Positions 1-8,628 of a stretch of 64,000 bases of DNA are shown in pieces. Location of the stretch: assembly GCA_052384575.1 (NCBI GenBank), contig JBQSUQ010000003.1, one strand, 5' to 3'. Source of the DNA: JBQSUQ01 sp052384575. Its GTDB lineage: Bacteria > Pseudomonadota > Gammaproteobacteria > Enterobacterales > Pasteurellaceae. The notes below the pieces were generated by a model. That model saw only the letters and a list, made by a program, of their open reading frames with translations, was not told where the DNA came from and made no database searches. The position numbers and the translations under genes were made by a program. Every line of letters starts with the position of its first letter. Position 1 is the stretch's first letter.

Positions 1-353
1 TCTCGCAATAATTCCAATTTATGCAACATGGCTTGTTGTTGATTATGTTTATTTTCAATTTTTTCTAACGCTTCTTTGATTGGCTCCACATCCATAGAAC
101 GCAACAATTTACCAATAAATTGTAGTTGGCGACGTTTTGCTTCACGTTCAGAACGACGAGCTAAATTAATGGCATCTAATAGGGTTTCATCTAAGGGAAT
201 TTTTTCTAAATTCGTTTGTGTCAGTTCAACGATTTTTGCCCCTAACTTTTTTAAATCTTCCGCATCACGTTTAATTTCACTTTTACTTACCCAAATAATT
301 TCTTCTTGATCATCAGTCCAATCTAAGTCGACTTTTTTTCCACGCTTTTTCAT
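1..353 (-). CDS. darP: ribosome-associated protein DarP/YjgA (DUF615), N-terminal part
   Basis: Partial gene running off the left edge. The leftward frame opens with ATG at 353 and begins MKKRGKKVDLDWTDDQEE, followed by a charged helical stretch (KSEIKRDAEDLKKLGAK) and LARRSEREAKRRQLQFIGKLLR. This is the pattern of the DUF615 family, whose members bind late 50S ribosomal precursors in the cytoplasm. The C-terminal third is missing because of the window edge, not because of mutation. It diverges from pmbA across a 116-base intergenic stretch, the same neighbour pair seen in other gammaproteobacteria. Confidence 0.85.
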   Translation of the reverse strand, partial: MKKRGKKVDLDWTDDQEEIIWVSKSEIKRDAEDLKKLGAKIVELTQTNLEKIPLDETLLDAINLARRSEREAKRRQLQFIGKLLRSMDVEPIKEALEKIENKHNQQQAMLHKLELLR

Positions 354-469
354 TTTTTATCCTGTTTGATTGCTTGGCGCTATGTTTCTTAATTTTGCGA
401 CATTGTAGCAAATAAGCTAAAATGCCACAAACTTAGGACATTGGATGAGATTGAATAAAAAGGTAAATA

Positions 470-1825
470 ATGAAAACTGAACAGAATTCCACCGCACTTT
501 TAAAACAACAAGAACAAGAATTACGTCATGCGGTGAGTTATGCCGTTGAAATTGCTCAGCAAGCAGGGGCAACAGCAGAAGTCGCAGTGACCAAAGTCAA
601 TGGTTTATCGGTTTCTACTCGTTTACAAGAAATTGAAAATGTAGAATTTAACAATGATGGCGCTTTGGGTATTTCGGTTTATTTAGGTCAACAGAAAGGT
701 AATGCCTCTACTTCAGATTTAAGCCCTGAAGCCATAAAAAATACAGTAGAAGCTGCATTAGCCATAGCACGTTATACTTCGCCTGATGATTGTGCTGGAC
801 TGGCACCTGAAGAATTAATGGCATTTGGAGCGCCTGATTTAGATTTGTATCATCCGACAGAAGTGGATGTTGATCGTGCGACTGAATTAGCATTACAAGC
901 AGAAACGGCAGCATTGGAATTTGATGAACGTATCGTGAATAGCAATGGTGCAGCGTTTAATTCTCATTCTGGCATCCGCGTATATGGCAACAGCTATGGC
1001 ATGTTACAAAGCTATTTATCAAGCCGTTATTCTATTTCTTGTTCTATTCTTGCTGGTGAAGATGAACAGTTAGAAAGTGATTATGAATACAGTATTTCAC
1101 GCAATTTTAACCAACTTGAATTGCCTGAATGGGTAGGAAAAAATGCCGCAGAGAAAGCTATTAAACGCTTAAATCCACAAAAAATCGTGACGCAACAAAG
1201 CCCAGTGATCTTTTTAAATGATGTTGCAACAGGATTAATTGGGCATTTAGCGGCGGCAGTGAGTGGTGGCAGCCTGTATCGTAAAAATAGCTTTTTATTG
1301 GATCAATTAGGTCAACAAGTGTTACCTGATTGGTTTGAAATCAACGAAAGACCGCACTTGTTGGGGCGTTTAGCCTCCACTCCATTTGATAGTGAAGGCG
1401 TGCGGACAAAGTCGTTAGATATTATCAAGCAAGGTATTTTGCAAACCTATTTATTAACGAGTTACAGTGCTAAAAAATTGGGGATGCAAACAACGGGGCA
1501 TGCGGGTGGAATTCATAACTGGCTGGTGAAACCAAATTCTCAAGGAAATTTAACCGCACTTTTACGACAAATGGGAACTGGACTGTTAGTGACTGATTTG
1601 ATGGGGCAGAGTATTAATATGGTGACAGGCGATTATAGTCGTGGTGCCTCAGGTTTCTGGGTTGAGAATGGCAAAATCCAATACCCTGTTTCCGAAATTA
1701 CCATTGCGGGCAATTTAAAATCCATGTTACGCAACATAGTTGCAGTCGGCGATGATATTGAACATCGTTCTAACATTCAAACAGGCTCAATTTTATTAGA
1801 AGAAATGAAAATTTCAGGTAATTAA
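470..1825 (+). CDS. pmbA: metalloprotease PmbA (TldE)
   Basis: 451 residues, full length for the PmbA/TldE family. It is the non-catalytic partner in the TldD/TldE heterodimer that trims unfolded peptides, including microcin B17 precursor and CcdA. Family features seen: an N-terminal helical half with VEFNNDGALGISVYLG, and a C-terminal glycine-rich half with TTGHAGGIHNW and the conserved end MVTGDYSRGASGFWVENG. The start at 470 is preceded by AAAAAGG. It is followed directly by a Fur-type promoter for a small RNA, so the gene appears to be monocistronic. Confidence 0.95.
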   Translation: MKTEQNSTALLKQQEQELRHAVSYAVEIAQQAGATAEVAVTKVNGLSVSTRLQEIENVEFNNDGALGISVYLGQQKGNASTSDLSPEAIKNTVEAALAIARYTSPDDCAGLAPEELMAFGAPDLDLYHPTEVDVDRATELALQAETAALEFDERIVNSNGAAFNSHSGIRVYGNSYGMLQSYLSSRYSISCSILAGEDEQLESDYEYSISRNFNQLELPEWVGKNAAEKAIKRLNPQKIVTQQSPVIFLNDVATGLIGHLAAAVSGGSLYRKNSFLLDQLGQQVLPDWFEINERPHLLGRLASTPFDSEGVRTKSLDIIKQGILQTYLLTSYSAKKLGMQTTGHAGGIHNWLVKPNSQGNLTALLRQMGTGLLVTDLMGQSINMVTGDYSRGASGFWVENGKIQYPVSEITIAGNLKSMLRNIVAVGDDIEHRSNIQTGSILLEEMKISGN

Positions 1826-1830
1826 TTTAA

Positions 1831-1876
1831 ATGAGAATAATTCTTATTGACAAAATTATTCCATTTCAATTAAAAT
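1831..1876 (+). promoter_or_regulatory. Fur box overlapping a sigma-70 promoter
   Basis: Positions 1831-1849 read atgagaataattcttattg, a near-palindromic Fur-type iron box. It overlaps a -35 TTGACA at 1847-1852. After an 18-base spacer comes TAAAAT at 1871-1876. Fur bound here would block transcription starting near 1883, so the downstream RNA should appear only under iron limitation. Confidence 0.75.
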
Positions 1877-1882
1877 GCTCCC

Positions 1883-1977
1883 ATCTGTTAGGGCGTAGAT
1901 AGCTAAACAGGTAGGGTAGAAAGTAGATTCGTTAGGGTATAAAAGACCGAAGTGTTACAACTTCGGTCTTTTTTTGT
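1883..1977 (+). ncRNA. hrrF: Fur-regulated small RNA, candidate HrrF
   Basis: A transcription unit of about 95 bases with no open frame. It begins just downstream of the Fur-controlled promoter and ends in a textbook terminator, AAGACCGAAG-tgttacaa-CTTCGGTCTT followed by a run of T. NTHi H. influenzae is known to make a Fur-repressed RyhB-like RNA called HrrF. The context of Fur box, strong promoter, short structured RNA and terminator between pmbA and hpt fits it, but the name rests on context and memory, not on alignment. The terminator also separates pmbA transcription from hpt. Confidence 0.7.
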
Positions 1978-2014
1978 TATGATTGCACTACTTTTTTAAC
2001 ACAAAGGAATTATT

Positions 2015-2554
2015 ATGAAAAAACATCATGTTGATGTCCTTATTTCAGAACAAGATGTCAAAGAGCGAATTCAGGCACTAGGACAAGAAATTACAACCTA
2101 TTACCAACAAAAACAAATAGATAAGTTAATTGTCGTTGGCTTGTTGCGTGGTTCATTTATGTTTATGGCAGATTTGGTAAGAGAAATTAAATTGTCTGTT
2201 GAAATTGAGTTTATGACAACTTCAAGTTATGGCACAGGCATGACAACAAATCATGATGTCAAAATCAGTCAGGATCTGGAAGGCGATATTAAAAATGAGC
2301 ATGTTCTTATCGTAGAAGATATTATTGATACAGGATATACCTTAGAAAAAGTTCGCCAAATTTTATTGTTACGTGAGCCAGCCAGCTTAGCGATTTGTAC
2401 TTTATTGGACAAGCCATCTCGTCGAGAAGTGGAAGTGCCAGTTAATTGGATTGGATTCCCAATTCCAGATGAATTTGTTGTTGGATATGGCATAGATTAC
2501 GCACAACGTCATCGTAACCTAGGCTTTATTGGCAAAGTGGTCTTGGAAGAATAA
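2015..2554 (+). CDS. hpt: hypoxanthine phosphoribosyltransferase
   Basis: 179 residues, normal for bacterial Hpt. It converts hypoxanthine (and guanine) plus PRPP to IMP/GMP in the cytoplasmic purine salvage pathway. The PRPP-binding signature is HVLIVEDIIDTGYTL (around residues 91-105), and the flexible-loop region FMTTSSYGTGM lies near residue 65. The start at 2015 has AAAGGAATT upstream. It ends 4 bases before a paired uptake-sequence terminator. Confidence 0.95.
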   Translation: MKKHHVDVLISEQDVKERIQALGQEITTYYQQKQIDKLIVVGLLRGSFMFMADLVREIKLSVEIEFMTTSSYGTGMTTNHDVKISQDLEGDIKNEHVLIVEDIIDTGYTLEKVRQILLLREPASLAICTLLDKPSRREVEVPVNWIGFPIPDEFVVGYGIDYAQRHRNLGFIGKVVLEE

Positions 2555-2557
2555 AGC

Positions 2558-2598
2558 AAAGTGCGGTGTAAAATCACTGAATTTTACACCGCACTTTT
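2558..2598 (+). terminator. terminator made of an inverted pair of DNA uptake sequences
   Basis: AAAGTGCGGTGTAAAAT at 2558-2574 pairs perfectly with its reverse complement at 2581-2597. Both arms contain the 9-base Haemophilus uptake core. The hairpin sits between the converging hpt and lipoprotein genes and can serve both. Confidence 0.85.
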
Positions 2599-2606
2599 AT
2601 GAGTAT

Positions 2607-2963
2607 CTATTGTACTTTTTCAATGTGCAAAACATCAATTTCGCTTATGCCAAATGATTTATCTAGTTTACCTCGAATGTTAATTTTATCTTTATAGCTT
2701 ACCGATAACCCATTCCATACATGGTCTGCAATTTCAATTTTAATCTTATCTTCAGTAAGATCCTTGAATTGATATTCTTGATGATTCAGTTGCTCAACAA
2801 TATAGCCTTGTAAACTAATGTAACTGCCATTGTGCAACTTTTTCACTTCAGTGATACTGAGCTGACGCTGACTAGTATCACCAAACATCAGTGTCGGTTG
2901 GGTTACACAACCTGATATTACACTAAGCGCCAGTAACAACATAAAACAAATACATTTTTTCAT
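2607..2963 (-). CDS. small lipoprotein with OB-fold (YgiW/YdeI-like)
   Basis: 118 residues. The N-terminus has a lysine-charged, hydrophobic signal peptide ending in a lipobox (VISGC, cysteine 19), so the mature protein should be lipid-anchored. The remainder, with SITEVKKLHNGSYISLQGYIV and YQFKDLTEDKIKIEI, has the beta-strand pattern of the bacterial OB-fold (BOF/YgiW) family of periplasmic stress and cation-tolerance proteins. No enzyme motif is visible. Family assignment is by pattern. It lies upstream of, and on the same strand as, the DNA ligase with a gap of about 40 bases. Confidence 0.7.
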   Translation of the reverse strand: MKKCICFMLLLALSVISGCVTQPTLMFGDTSQRQLSITEVKKLHNGSYISLQGYIVEQLNHQEYQFKDLTEDKIKIEIADHVWNGLSVSYKDKINIRGKLDKSFGISEIDVLHIEKVQ

Positions 2964-3005
2964 GTTTGCTCCTTGTGAAATTTCTTATAAGAAGAGGGAA
3001 TTAAG

Positions 3006-3821
3006 TTATTTTCTTTCTCGCCAATAGGTTGCAAAACGCGGTTTTCCATCTTTAGTTAATCCTCGATATTTATATGTAATGATGGAGCCAATAGCTGGTG
3101 GCGTTTTTTTTTCTGCTAAATTAAATCCAGAGCCAATTTTGAATTGACCTCGATGATTTTCACAAGTGAGTGATCCCATAAAATTTTCAAATTGTCCTTT
3201 TCCTTTATGATGAGCAACCACCGTACATTCTTCATCAAGTGCGGTCTTTAATTTTAAAATTTTATGACTGCGAATTCCCCACTCATAAGCTGCTTGTGGA
3301 TCTCGCAAAATGACGCCTTCACCTTTCATTTCTTCTATGTTTTTTAAAAATTCTTGCACTTGTTGTGAATTTTTAATCGGAATTTGTGGAATAATTTTTA
3401 TATAAGGCATGGGATGTTGGGCTAAATAATCTTCTAATGTTTTTAAACGTTCAAATAAATTGCCATCTGCGTGAGGGACGTCAAACACATGTAAAGTTAA
3501 ATTTTCCCAACCTGTATCGTTTTGTGAACGCACAATAGACGAGATTTTCTCGAATTGATTTCGTTCACTGAACAGCTCACCATCAATGGCAAAAGAGGGA
3601 AAGTACTTGGTGAAATAGTGCGGTGGAAATAATTGCTTTTTATTGCGTGTGTACAAGTGCTTACCGTCCCAATAACCTCTCACTCCATCTAATTTCTCAC
3701 TCATTACCCAACCAGATAAATCTTGGTTTTGATAAGTAGAAACAAGCATTAAATCAGGCAAACTTGCATAGCTGGTAAGCACAAATAGGATATTCAGAAA
3801 AATAATATTAAGCCATTTCAT
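3006..3821 (-). CDS. ligA: secreted ATP-dependent DNA ligase
   Basis: 271 residues from ATG at 3821. That start is preferred over an ATG 36 bases further upstream because AAGGAG lies 8 bases before it and the signal peptide then begins cleanly (MKWLNIIFLNILFVLTSYA). The adenylation motif SEKLDGVRG places the nucleophilic lysine at residue 43. Other ligase motifs follow: FAIDGELF, EGVILRD and KILKLK. H. influenzae is known to export a small ATP-dependent ligase of this type; its in vivo role is not settled. It is separate from the NAD-dependent replicative ligase. Confidence 0.9.
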   Translation of the reverse strand: MKWLNIIFLNILFVLTSYASLPDLMLVSTYQNQDLSGWVMSEKLDGVRGYWDGKHLYTRNKKQLFPPHYFTKYFPSFAIDGELFSERNQFEKISSIVRSQNDTGWENLTLHVFDVPHADGNLFERLKTLEDYLAQHPMPYIKIIPQIPIKNSQQVQEFLKNIEEMKGEGVILRDPQAAYEWGIRSHKILKLKTALDEECTVVAHHKGKGQFENFMGSLTCENHRGQFKIGSGFNLAEKKTPPAIGSIITYKYRGLTKDGKPRFATYWRERK

Positions 3822-3959
3822 CGTCAATCTCTCCTTGCTTTTCTTGAGCATATCCATAACGACAAAGAAAACAAATTTGTGGTCATGAATTTGGAATCTA
3901 ATTCACAAAATAAAGTGTTTTTAGGTTGAAAGTGCAGTTGGTTTTAGATATTTTTATGT

Positions 3960-3988
3960 TTGCATAGTATGGGGTAGGAACGTATAAT
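3960..3988 (+). promoter_or_regulatory. sigma-70 promoter of the glycan operon
   Basis: TTGCAT at 3960-3965, a 17-base spacer, then TATAAT at 3983-3988. Transcription would start about 30 bases before the wzz-like gene. The downstream genes are tightly packed up to 13154, so this may drive the whole cluster. Confidence 0.7.
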
Positions 3989-4025
3989 TGAAATCAATGA
4001 TATTGTCTTTTTATGTGAGGAACTT

Positions 4026-5096
4026 ATGTCTGAAAAAGTAAATAATGATGAGATTGATTTACTTGAGTTAATTAGAATGTTATGGGACAAAAAATGGTGG
4101 ATTATCTTATCAACTTTTGTTTGTACTGCATTAGCCGCAGCCTATGCGTTTACGGCGAAAGAGCAATGGACATCAAGAACTGAAATCATTAAACCTAGCA
4201 TAACAGATATGGGCAGTTATTTAGCCTTACGAAAAGAATATGAACGAATCATAGATAACCAACTAGATGTCAATAAATTATCGGATGAATTATATGAAAA
4301 GTTTGGGCGATTCTCTCTTTCTTTAGATGAAAGAGAAAGAATGTTAGTGCAAACAGAAGTTTATAAACAACTATCTGAAGGTAAAGATACACAAGCTCAG
4401 CGTAGAATACTAAATATATTAGCAAGAGAAAATATTAGTATTTCTACTCCAGATCCTAAGAAAGATCCTAATGCCATCGGTAAACGTTTTGGTTTTAGTG
4501 CAGAAACCCCTGAATTAGCCCAAAATACATTGAAATTATTTATTGAGCATATCAATGCTAAAGCAAGTCAATCTCAGTTACACGATTTCAATGTGATGGT
4601 AACTCAAAAGATTGCTGATTTAGAATTTTCCCTTAAAAAAATAGAGGAAGAATTAAAAAATCAAAAAGCTGCTGAATTAGAAAAACTTACTGTTATCTTG
4701 GATACAATGAAAAAATCTGACATCAAAGATTTATCACCAACATTGAGTTCAAAAACAGAGTCAAACAATTCAGCAGAAATGGTATTAGACGATGATTTTA
4801 AGTTGTTTGTGTTAGGGGAACAATATGTCAATGCGAAGATTGATATGGAAAAAGCAAAGCCTATTGTGTATCCTTCTGAATATCTCGCTATTCAAACACA
4901 ATTAAGAGCATTGAATGGACTAGCAGCAAAAACGAAAGATGCAAATTTAAATGCCTTTAGTTATTTAAGTTCGCCTGATTATCCTGTGATTAAGGATAAA
5001 CCGAAAAAAGCATTAATTTTATTAATTGGTTGTATTGTTGGTTTTATTTTATCAAGCTTTTTAGTTTTAATGGTTAACTTTTTGAGAAAGAAATAA
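4026..5096 (+). CDS. wzz: polysaccharide chain-length determinant (Wzz-type)
   Basis: 356 residues. There is a short cytoplasmic N-terminus, a membrane segment (about 24-46), a long periplasmic coiled region rich in charged heptads (about 190-240) and a second membrane segment near the C-terminus (about 328-350). That is the topology of inner-membrane polysaccharide co-polymerases, which set how many repeat units Wzy adds. It is the first gene of the operon, and the next gene starts 1 base after it ends. The assignment rests on topology and neighbours; the family is poorly conserved in sequence. Confidence 0.85.
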   Translation: MSEKVNNDEIDLLELIRMLWDKKWWIILSTFVCTALAAAYAFTAKEQWTSRTEIIKPSITDMGSYLALRKEYERIIDNQLDVNKLSDELYEKFGRFSLSLDERERMLVQTEVYKQLSEGKDTQAQRRILNILARENISISTPDPKKDPNAIGKRFGFSAETPELAQNTLKLFIEHINAKASQSQLHDFNVMVTQKIADLEFSLKKIEEELKNQKAAELEKLTVILDTMKKSDIKDLSPTLSSKTESNNSAEMVLDDDFKLFVLGEQYVNAKIDMEKAKPIVYPSEYLAIQTQLRALNGLAAKTKDANLNAFSYLSSPDYPVIKDKPKKALILLIGCIVGFILSSFLVLMVNFLRKK

Positions 5097-5097
5097 T

Positions 5098-5772
5098 ATG
5101 ACTAGAATTGCAATTATTCCTGCTAGAGCAGGTTCACAAGGTATTAAAAATAAGAATTTACAATCTGTTGGCGGTATTTCCCTAGTCGGTCGAGCGATTT
5201 TAGCCGCCAAAGAATCAGGCGTGTTTGATCAAATTGTTGTCACTTCTGATGGAAAGGAAATATTATTAGAGGCAGAGAAATATGGAGCCATGCCGTTTTT
5301 ACGCCCGGTAGAATTAGCTCAAAGTGATACACGGACTATCGATACAATAATCCATTGTTTATTGGAATTAGGTATTAAAGATGGGACTATTGCTTTATTC
5401 CAACCAACAAGTCCTTTAAGAACCTCACTAGATATTCGAAATGCCATGGAGATATTCTTAGGTGGGCATTGTAAATCTGTTGTTTCAGCCTGTGAATGCG
5501 AACACCATCCATATAAGGCTTTCACAATGGATGGCGATGAAATTATGCCTTGCCGAGAACTACGTGATTTTGAGGCTCCACGCCAACGGCTACCTAAAGC
5601 CTATCGAGCGAATGGTGCGATTTATATTAATAATATTGCATCATTATTAAAAGAAAAATGTTTCTTTATTTCGCCTATTCGTTTTTATTTAATGCCAACG
5701 TATCGTTCAATTGATATTGATTCGACATTAGATCTGCAGATTGCAGAAAATTTAATTAAGAATGAACATTAA
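5098..5772 (+). CDS. neuA: CMP-N-acetylneuraminic acid synthetase
   Basis: 224 residues. It activates sialic acid with CTP to CMP-Neu5Ac, the donor for sialyltransferases. The nucleotide-binding start AIIPARAGSQGIKNKNL and the family motifs LFQPTSPLR, YRANGAIYI and SIDIDSTLDL are all present. It closely resembles the SiaB (NeuA) protein that H. influenzae encodes elsewhere in its genome. Finding it inside the glycan operon, next to a family-52 sialyltransferase, suggests a translocated or second copy. Its stop overlaps the flippase start. Confidence 0.92.
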   Translation: MTRIAIIPARAGSQGIKNKNLQSVGGISLVGRAILAAKESGVFDQIVVTSDGKEILLEAEKYGAMPFLRPVELAQSDTRTIDTIIHCLLELGIKDGTIALFQPTSPLRTSLDIRNAMEIFLGGHCKSVVSACECEHHPYKAFTMDGDEIMPCRELRDFEAPRQRLPKAYRANGAIYINNIASLLKEKCFFISPIRFYLMPTYRSIDIDSTLDLQIAENLIKNEH

Positions 5773-6998
5773 TGAAAGCAATCAAAGATAGTGCTATTTA
5801 TTTAATTGGAGAACTAATCTCAAAGGCAATGCCATTTTTGTTATTGCCTTATCTTTCTCGAAAGCTGGGAGTAGAAGGGTTTGGGGAATTAAGTTATTTC
5901 CAGACTTATATCTCACTATTTGCCATAGTGTTAGGTTTAAGTCAAGATGGTGCTATCGCTCGCTATTTCTATTTCTATGGTAAACGTTCTTTAGATTTGG
6001 TTTTAAAAACAGGATATAGTTATACAATTACCTTAGGAATATTTCTTTCTATTATCGCTTATCTAGTTCATTCTGAAATTCTTTTTTATACTGTTTGGAT
6101 AGCTGTATTTCAGTCTATTTTATCTGTTCAACTTTCTGTTAGGCAATGTCAGAAAAAGGCTATCTCTTATACAGTTATTCAATTTATGTCAGCAATTGCA
6201 TTAGCTATTACAACAGTTATAATGCTAGAGTTTTATGATACTAATTTAGTAGAAAAGAGAATATTAGCCATGTTATTTGCTAATATCATTGTATGCTTAA
6301 TTTCGTATTTCTTTTATAAAAAGGAAATGAAAACAAGGAAAATACTGAGTTATATAAAATATAAGAAATATTTCCTTTATTTGGTTGGCTTTGGTTTCCC
6401 TTTATTATTTCACCATGTAAGTTTCTTTCTTAAGGGGCAAGTAGATCGTATGTTCATCTACCATAAATTTTCAGAAAGTGAGTTGGGATTATATGCAATG
6501 GGTGCTCAATTGGCCACAATTCTGACAGTTCTTATTATGTCAGTTAACAAAGCTCTAGTGCCATATTTATTTGATAGCCTAAAAAAGAATAAATTAACAT
6601 TAAATAAACTGCATAAATTAGTATTTTTGTCTTTTTTCCTAATGCCATTTCCAATATTGATTTCATATTTTATTCCAGAACAATGGATATTATGGATTCT
6701 AGGAGATAAGTTTGAAGGTGTTAAATATTATTTTATTATGTTTCTTATATCTTCAATTTTAGTTATTCCATATCTTATATTAGTAAATTATTTATTTTAC
6801 TATGGTAAAAATAAAATGATATCTTTTTGTTCTGTGTTATCTACAATGATATATCTAGTGTGTTTGTTGTTTTTCACAGATATTGGTGTTAAATATATTC
6901 CTTATGCGAGTATAATCGGAGCTGTATCTATGCTACCTATTTTATATATGGTGACAATAAGAGTTAATAGAGGTTATGATAATGGAACCATTAATTAG
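5772..6998 (+). CDS. wzx: oligosaccharide repeat-unit flippase (Wzx family)
   Basis: 408 residues, strongly hydrophobic, with about a dozen predicted membrane helices. The N-terminal signature SKAMPFLLLPYLSRKLGVEGFGELSYFQT has the MATE-like polysaccharide transporter pattern (PYLSRxLGxxxfG). The role would be to flip the undecaprenyl-diphosphate-linked oligosaccharide to the periplasmic face. It overlaps the following glycosyltransferase. Confidence 0.88.
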   Translation: MKAIKDSAIYLIGELISKAMPFLLLPYLSRKLGVEGFGELSYFQTYISLFAIVLGLSQDGAIARYFYFYGKRSLDLVLKTGYSYTITLGIFLSIIAYLVHSEILFYTVWIAVFQSILSVQLSVRQCQKKAISYTVIQFMSAIALAITTVIMLEFYDTNLVEKRILAMLFANIIVCLISYFFYKKEMKTRKILSYIKYKKYFLYLVGFGFPLLFHHVSFFLKGQVDRMFIYHKFSESELGLYAMGAQLATILTVLIMSVNKALVPYLFDSLKKNKLTLNKLHKLVFLSFFLMPFPILISYFIPEQWILWILGDKFEGVKYYFIMFLISSILVIPYLILVNYLFYYGKNKMISFCSVLSTMIYLVCLLFFTDIGVKYIPYASIIGAVSMLPILYMVTIRVNRGYDNGTIN

Positions 6999-7728
6999 TA
7001 TTATTACTCCAGTATATAATTCGGAAAAGTATATTCAACAATGTATTGAATCAGTATTATCACAGACTCATACTAATTGGGAATTAATTTTAATCGATGA
7101 TTGTTCTAAAGATACAAGTGTTGATATTATATCCAAATATCTTTTTGATTTTCGTATTAAATTATTTAAAAATAAAAATAATTTAGGTCCAGCATTGACT
7201 AGAAATGTAGGATTAGATAATGCTACAGGTGATTATATTACTTTCTTAGATAGTGATGATTTCTGGTCTAAACAACACTTAGAAAATCAACTAAGATTTA
7301 TGATTGATAATAATCTCCAAATTAGTCATGGTAATTATCATTTTTGTGATCTAGAAGGTAATATTATCAAATCCATCAATGTTACTCCTAAGATAGATTA
7401 CTTTTGTTTGTTAAAAGGTAATCAGTTTAAAACAATGTCAATGATGTTATCAAAAGATTTAATAGGAAATCATCGATTTGAGAATATCAAACATGAAGAT
7501 TATGCATTTTTCTTGGAATGTTTAAAACGAACAAATTATTCTTTAACAGATCATTCATCTATTGATTCATATTGCCGCATTGGAAGCGGTGTCAGTGTAT
7601 CTTCAAATAAAATAAAAAGTGCGGTTTGGACTTGGGATATTTATCACAAACATCAGAAGTTAGGGGTAGTTAGATCTTGTTATTATTTTATCCATTATGC
7701 TTATAATGGTTTTATGAAATATCGTTGA
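6982..7728 (+). CDS. family-2 glycosyltransferase
   Basis: About 248 residues. ATG at 6982 is preferred over ATG at 6976 because GAGG then lies 8 bases upstream. It has the GT-A fold signature ISIITPVYNSEKYIQQCIESVL at the N-terminus, then LILIDDCSKD, and the metal-binding FLDSDDFW near residue 90. It should add one sugar to the lipid-linked repeat unit; the sugar cannot be read from the sequence. The gene is very AT-rich, as are the next three, which is typical of transferred surface-glycan genes. Confidence 0.9.
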   Translation: MEPLISIITPVYNSEKYIQQCIESVLSQTHTNWELILIDDCSKDTSVDIISKYLFDFRIKLFKNKNNLGPALTRNVGLDNATGDYITFLDSDDFWSKQHLENQLRFMIDNNLQISHGNYHFCDLEGNIIKSINVTPKIDYFCLLKGNQFKTMSMMLSKDLIGNHRFENIKHEDYAFFLECLKRTNYSLTDHSSIDSYCRIGSGVSVSSNKIKSAVWTWDIYHKHQKLGVVRSCYYFIHYAYNGFMKYR

Positions 7729-7746
7729 TTTTCTTAGGGGAGTTTT

Positions 7747-8628
7747 ATGATTTCAATCATAATCATTACTTATGGACGCAAAGAAGAATTATTTGAAACC
7801 TTAAAATGTATAAACCAATATCAAGGTGAAGATATAGAATTACTATTACTTGATAATAATCCTAGTAATGCTTTAGAAGCTGCAGTGAAAGAGTTAATAT
7901 CAAATTCTAATATTAGATTTATTTATTTTCAAGATGGAGTTAACTATGGTGTTGCTGAAGGAAGAAACTATTTAATTGAAAAATCTAGAGGAGATATATT
8001 AATTACGTTAGACGATGATATTGAAATTGATAATATTACTCAGTTAGTTAATAAAGTTGAAAGTTACTTTTCTGAAAATAGAAATGTTGGAGCTTTGGCT
8101 TTTAATATAAAGAACTTTTATTCAAGAGAAAGTCTTCGTCATGAAATCCCTCATGGTAATAAAAATCTTGATTTTTCTAAGAATATGCTTACTTATTACT
8201 ATATTGGAGCAGGTCATGCAATAAGAAAAGATGTTTATAATCAAGTAGGGCTTTATCCGAATGATTTAGGTAAATATGGTGGTGAAGAAAGAGACCTCTC
8301 TTTTAGAATATTGGAAGCTGGATATGATATTTTATATGTAAGTGATATTGTTATTTATCATAAAGTTTCTCCTTATGGTCGTATGAAAAAAGAAGAAGAA
8401 AATTTTTATCGCTATCGTAATCAACTAGTTGTTCTTAATCGTTATATGCCATTCAAATATAGAATTACTTCAAATATATTTTGGAGTTTATTCTATTTAT
8501 TAAGGATGAAAGGTAGTTTGTTTAAGATAGTTACAGTTCTTAATGAAGTGAAAAAAATTACTAGAAACACAATATCAGAAAAAACATTGTTAAGAATGAA
8601 GAAATTAAGAAGTAGGGTGTACTATTAA
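7747..8628 (+). CDS. family-2 glycosyltransferase
   Basis: 293 residues. It begins ISIIIITYGRKEELFETLKCI, followed by LLLDNNPS and the DXD-type ITLDDDIEI near residue 88. GGEERDLSFRILEAGY (about 180) matches the catalytic-base E(E/D)xD region of rhamnosyl- and galactosyl-transferase-like family-2 enzymes. RBS AGGGGAG lies 5 bases before the start. The stop overlaps the wzy start by 1 base, implying translational coupling. Confidence 0.9.
   Translation: MISIIIITYGRKEELFETLKCINQYQGEDIELLLLDNNPSNALEAAVKELISNSNIRFIYFQDGVNYGVAEGRNYLIEKSRGDILITLDDDIEIDNITQLVNKVESYFSENRNVGALAFNIKNFYSRESLRHEIPHGNKNLDFSKNMLTYYYIGAGHAIRKDVYNQVGLYPNDLGKYGGEERDLSFRILEAGYDILYVSDIVIYHKVSPYGRMKKEEENFYRYRNQLVVLNRYMPFKYRITSNIFWSLFYLLRMKGSLFKIVTVLNEVKKITRNTISEKTLLRMKKLRSRVYY

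Noticed and set aside
5098..5772. Broken or pseudogene copy of neuA
   Set aside because: Frame is full length with all nucleotide-binding and C-terminal motifs intact.
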